Positions 62,935 through 64,000 of a stretch of DNA of 64,000 nucleotides are shown one piece after another. Each line of letters begins with the position of its first letter. Positions within the stretch are counted from its first letter, which is position 1. A program made the position numbers and the translations under genes. The stretch comes from Akkermansiaceae bacterium (GTDB lineage Bacteria > Verrucomicrobiota > Verrucomicrobiia > Verrucomicrobiales > DEV007), in NCBI GenBank assembly GCA_024233005.1, contig JACKQE010000001.1, positions 248,001-312,000 of the forward strand, written 5' to 3'. A model generated the notes under the pieces. It was not told the DNA's origin. It did no database searches and saw only the letters and a list, made by a program, of their open reading frames with translations.

Positions 62935-63546
62935 TCAGTCTTCCCAATCCTGCCGATGACGCGACCGGGTGGAGGGTCTGGGCTTGCCTTCGCGCTTTTT
63001 GATGCCGGAGGTTACGGTGGTTTTTCCTTTGGCTTTTGGAGGCGCTGTTTTTTTCGCCAATTTGCGGCGAAGGGCGGACCAATACTCCTCGCCGGCGATG
63101 TAGCCCGCGCAACGGACTGCTCCGCACCGGCAGGGATGGTCCTCATAGTTTTCCAAATCGAAACCGTAATTGAAAAACAACTCCTCCCCGACATAGATGT
63201 CCCGCAGGGCCACGATCCAGATCCGCCCGCGCAGAATCTGGGCTTCGCAATTTGGATCGCAGCTGTGATTGATCAGACGGGCGGCATTCCAGGTCACATT
63301 GCCGTCGATGTCATGGCGTTGGTTGAGCGTGAAAATGTAAACGGCGGCTTCGCCGGTTTCCTTGGCCCGGGCCACCTGGGCCCAGGCGCGGCGGTCTGAC
63401 TCGGCTTTGGTGATCCGGTCGCCGACGTATTCGATGATTTTCGTCCCGGAGGGAATGTCGCGGGTCGCGAATAGGCCCCGGCCATGAATTCCGGAGTCGG
63501 CGATTTGGCACCATTCGGAGTGGCATTCTTCGGAAGTGGTGGACAT
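62935..63546 (-). CDS. SET-domain protein methyltransferase with post-SET motif
   Basis: 203 aa. GIHGRGLFA (19-27), LINHSC95DPNC (91-100), GEELFFNYGFD (120-130) and C139-R-C141-x4-C146 form a complete SET plus post-SET layout as in eukaryotic histone lysine methyltransferases. The tail (159-198) is rich in Lys and Arg, ending RSRHRQDWED. SET proteins are known from chlamydiae and some other PVC bacteria, where some methylate histone-like proteins. Start ATG at 63546; an in-frame extension upstream lacks family character. It ends 2 bases from the Fur operator. Confidence 0.88.
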   Translation of the reverse strand: MSTTSEECHSEWCQIADSGIHGRGLFATRDIPSGTKIIEYVGDRITKAESDRRAWAQVARAKETGEAAVYIFTLNQRHDIDGNVTWNAARLINHSCDPNCEAQILRGRIWIVALRDIYVGEELFFNYGFDLENYEDHPCRCGAVRCAGYIAGEEYWSALRRKLAKKTAPPKAKGKTTVTSGIKKREGKPRPSTRSRHRQDWED

Positions 63547-63659
63547 GGTTGCGTTGGCTTGGAAAAAGACCTGAGGCAATGCCACAGACCTGCCTCCCAC
63601 GCAATGGGGAAGTGCGGACACGTCATCTTCCTTCCCCATTCTTCGAGAGGCACAGCCAC

Positions 63660-64000
63660 TCAAGGCAAGGGAACGCTGATCACCCTGAACTCGGGTTTTT
63701 GACCCGGAAGTTGGAGCACGCCGCTGAGAGCGACCGGGTTTTTGGGGGCATGGGGAGGGCGGTGCATCGTGATGATCCAAGAGTTCCTCCCGGTGCGACG
63801 GACTTTCTGAGGTTCATGGGAATCCGCCAAATTGTCATCGCAGAAAAACCAGGCTCCGGAGAGGTCGTCCGTCACCTCCGCGGGCGGGATGATCTCAAGT
63901 TCCACAAGATCCTTTTGCGGAAGGGCTCCCCGGTAATTCCAGCCTGTGGGCCCCGGTCCGGGGACTTTGGCCAGAGAGGATTCGATCAAGCCGGCATTTT
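63660..64000 (-). CDS. C-terminal part of an unknown protein, cut by window edge
   Basis: The frame is open from the right edge to the stop at 63660 (113 codons). It reads as a soluble beta-rich end, with ...FFCDDNLADSHEPQKVRR and a final PEFRVISVPLP. No signature recognised; ThuA- or DUF1080-cluster relatives are possible but not shown. The next gene downstream is the SET-domain gene, 113 bases away. Confidence 0.5.
   Translation of the reverse strand, partial: NAGLIESSLAKVPGPGPTGWNYRGALPQKDLVELEIIPPAEVTDDLSGAWFFCDDNLADSHEPQKVRRTGRNSWIITMHRPPHAPKNPVALSGVLQLPGQKPEFRVISVPLP

Noticed and set aside
1..64000. CRISPR arrays, insertion sequences and prophage genes
   Set aside because: No spaced direct repeats, transposase, integrase or phage structural gene was seen.

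Overview
The window looks like a chromosomal segment of a GC-rich, Gram-negative member of the Verrucomicrobiota (PVC superphylum). The reasons are the many secreted sulfatases, the DUF1080 proteins, the DUF1549/DUF1553 cytochrome-like protein flanked by Tat-exported DUF1501 proteins, a PVC-type membrane-bound dehydrogenase, a bacterial SET-domain protein, and ADP-heptose/glycosyltransferase genes that imply an outer membrane with LPS. No phage, insertion sequence, CRISPR array or rRNA was seen.

Layout. 1-2305: end of an amidohydrolase, a glycerate kinase and a lipoprotein. 2567-13615: a same-strand run of exported catabolic genes (PVC dehydrogenase fused to a cupredoxin, three sulfatases, a LamG-like protein, a PhoD-like phosphatase). 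13744-19901: a compact run of six unfamiliar genes built from zinc ribbons, single membrane helices and NTF2-like domains, with one large coiled-coil protein ending in a candidate Cys-His-Asp catalytic domain; a secreted alpha/beta hydrolase follows. 22489-31737: minus-strand block with MtfA peptidase, AIM24 protein, a MoxR ATPase / roadblock-like / deviant ParA-like trio, a GT9 glycosyltransferase, a phosphoesterase, a glutaminyl-cyclase-like M28 enzyme, ParB and a monothiol glutaredoxin. 31951-32611: elongation factor P with its own promoter and terminator. 32638-42718: ThuA protein, more sulfatases, a Tm-1/PEP-hydrolase-like pair, a desaturase, a beta-lactamase-fold hydrolase, DUF1080 and cupin genes. 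42687-49749: mostly housekeeping genes on the minus strand (rnc, frr, pyrH, prmA, tRNA-His, tRNA-Gly, a Tet-type MFS pump). 49867-53073: DUF1080, gmhA/heptose kinase, an SHD1-like secreted protein. 53074-53485: non-coding, rich in perfect hairpins. 53486-61178: DUF1501 / PSD1-type / DUF1501 / FG-GAP gene run. 61245-64000: Ldh2-type dehydrogenase, Fur-family regulator with a candidate operator, SET-domain protein and a cut-off gene.

How it fits together. The sulfatases, DUF1080 proteins, PhoD-like enzyme, alpha/beta hydrolases and the cytochrome/DUF1501 genes are nearly all exported and together suggest breakdown of sulfated polysaccharides in the cell envelope. The ordinary cell machinery (translation, RNA processing, nucleotide metabolism, LPS heptose synthesis, chromosome partitioning) is interspersed. 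The least understood parts are the zinc-ribbon/NTF2 run, the ParA-like/roadblock-like/MoxR trio, and two non-coding stretches that can form several perfect stems. Functions are assigned by reading motifs; no database search was run.
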